Assembly: GCA_015852425.1 (NCBI GenBank)
Contig: JAAAIG010000128.1
Span: 1 to 59,376 of the forward strand
Source of the DNA: Gryganskiella cystojenkinii
Lineage: Eukaryota; Mortierellomycota; Mortierellomycetes; Mortierellales; Mortierellaceae
Direction of reading: 5' to 3'
Length of the DNA: 59,376 nucleotides
Under the pieces are notes generated by a model. It did not search any database, was not told where the DNA came from, and saw only the letters and a list, made by a program, of their open reading frames with translations. Position numbers and translations under genes: made by a program. Numbering within the stretch: position 1 is the stretch's first letter; every line of letters begins with the position of its first letter. Positions 59,060-59,376 of the stretch are shown here, one piece after another.

Positions 59060-59376
59060 CTCTTTCGAACGCTATGCAAGTTGTTTTTAAGGATGCAGAA
59101 AGGAGTTATAAAAATGTAAAAACCTCAGCTATTTATGTGTTTTCTCTCCTCCTTTGAGCGTGTGGTCGTGTTTCCAAACGTTTTGGGACCTGGAGGAACT
59201 GGGTGCCCTTATCCAGCCCACCGAAGTTGACTTGAAATTAAGGGTACCCTCACTGTGATGTGTGTTGCCGGACACACTAAGAACCTAGTCTGAGCTAGAA
59301 TAAAACTACTTGGTCTTTTTCTGGACCGCGGTTGTCGTGTTTGACACAGGCAACGTCCTCTTGCGACCTCGAGAAG
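59060..59376. other. Upstream flank of the unrecognised protein gene
   Basis: 317 bp to the window edge. CCAAGTAG/TTCCAAACG-type sequence only; nothing coding recognised. Confidence 0.4.

Overview
This is a window of nuclear genome from a filamentous fungus. The genes are split by short GT–AG introns, mostly 80–165 bp, and encode typical fungal proteins. Several traits point to an early-diverging lineage (Mucoromycota sensu lato, most likely Mortierellomycotina): a fused single-chain fatty acid synthase with two carrier domains, a Fanzor/TnpB-like gene, and many long A/T homopolymers. The lineage is my inference. I read 17 protein genes, and all but two were resolved to exon boundaries by requiring consensus splice sites, reading-frame continuity and family conservation across each junction. 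One is cut by the left edge.

Layout. 1–1172 (+): 3' part of a Fanzor-like RNA-guided nuclease gene carrying an 18-bp minisatellite. 1649–15649 (−): a complete 4,160-residue type I FAS covering every beta and alpha activity, with tandem ACPs. 15650–18088: non-coding, with an assembly gap. 18089–18772 (−): complex I subunit NDUFA8. 19985–21967 (+): TIA-1/Pub1-type RNA-binding protein. 22167–24036 (−): protein disulfide isomerase, divergent from 24510–25810 (+) SEC22. 26090–26769 (−): exosome cofactor C1D/Lrp1. 27311–27958 (−): an unrecognised secreted acidic repeat protein. 29405–31623 (−): secreted laccase-like multicopper oxidase. 33764–34832 (+): secreted acid phosphatase-type phosphoesterase. 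35028–37610 (−): MFSD1-like transporter, head-to-head with 38216–39459 (+), a GILT-like thiol reductase. 39719–43512 (−): DAGL-type class 3 lipase. 44542–47777 (−): VAC8. 49337–50566 (−): MARVEL-like membrane protein. 51678–52115 (−): small SBDS-domain protein. 52507–55795 (+): APC4. 55926–57548 (−): Pus4/TruB. 57665–59059 (−): unrecognised protein with a PP1-docking-like motif.

How they fit together. Most genes are unrelated housekeeping genes. Two divergent pairs look functionally matched: PDI with SEC22 (ER folding and ER–Golgi SNARE, sharing a 473-bp promoter with a UPRE-like sequence), and MFSD1 with GILT (vacuolar/lysosomal peptide export and disulfide reduction, sharing 605 bp). The most unusual items are the fused tandem-ACP FAS, the Fanzor fragment with its minisatellite, the acidic secreted protein with a duplicated dibasic-ended module, and a cluster of GGTCATAACCG repeats near 28.5 kb. 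I saw no tRNA, rRNA or CRISPR array.
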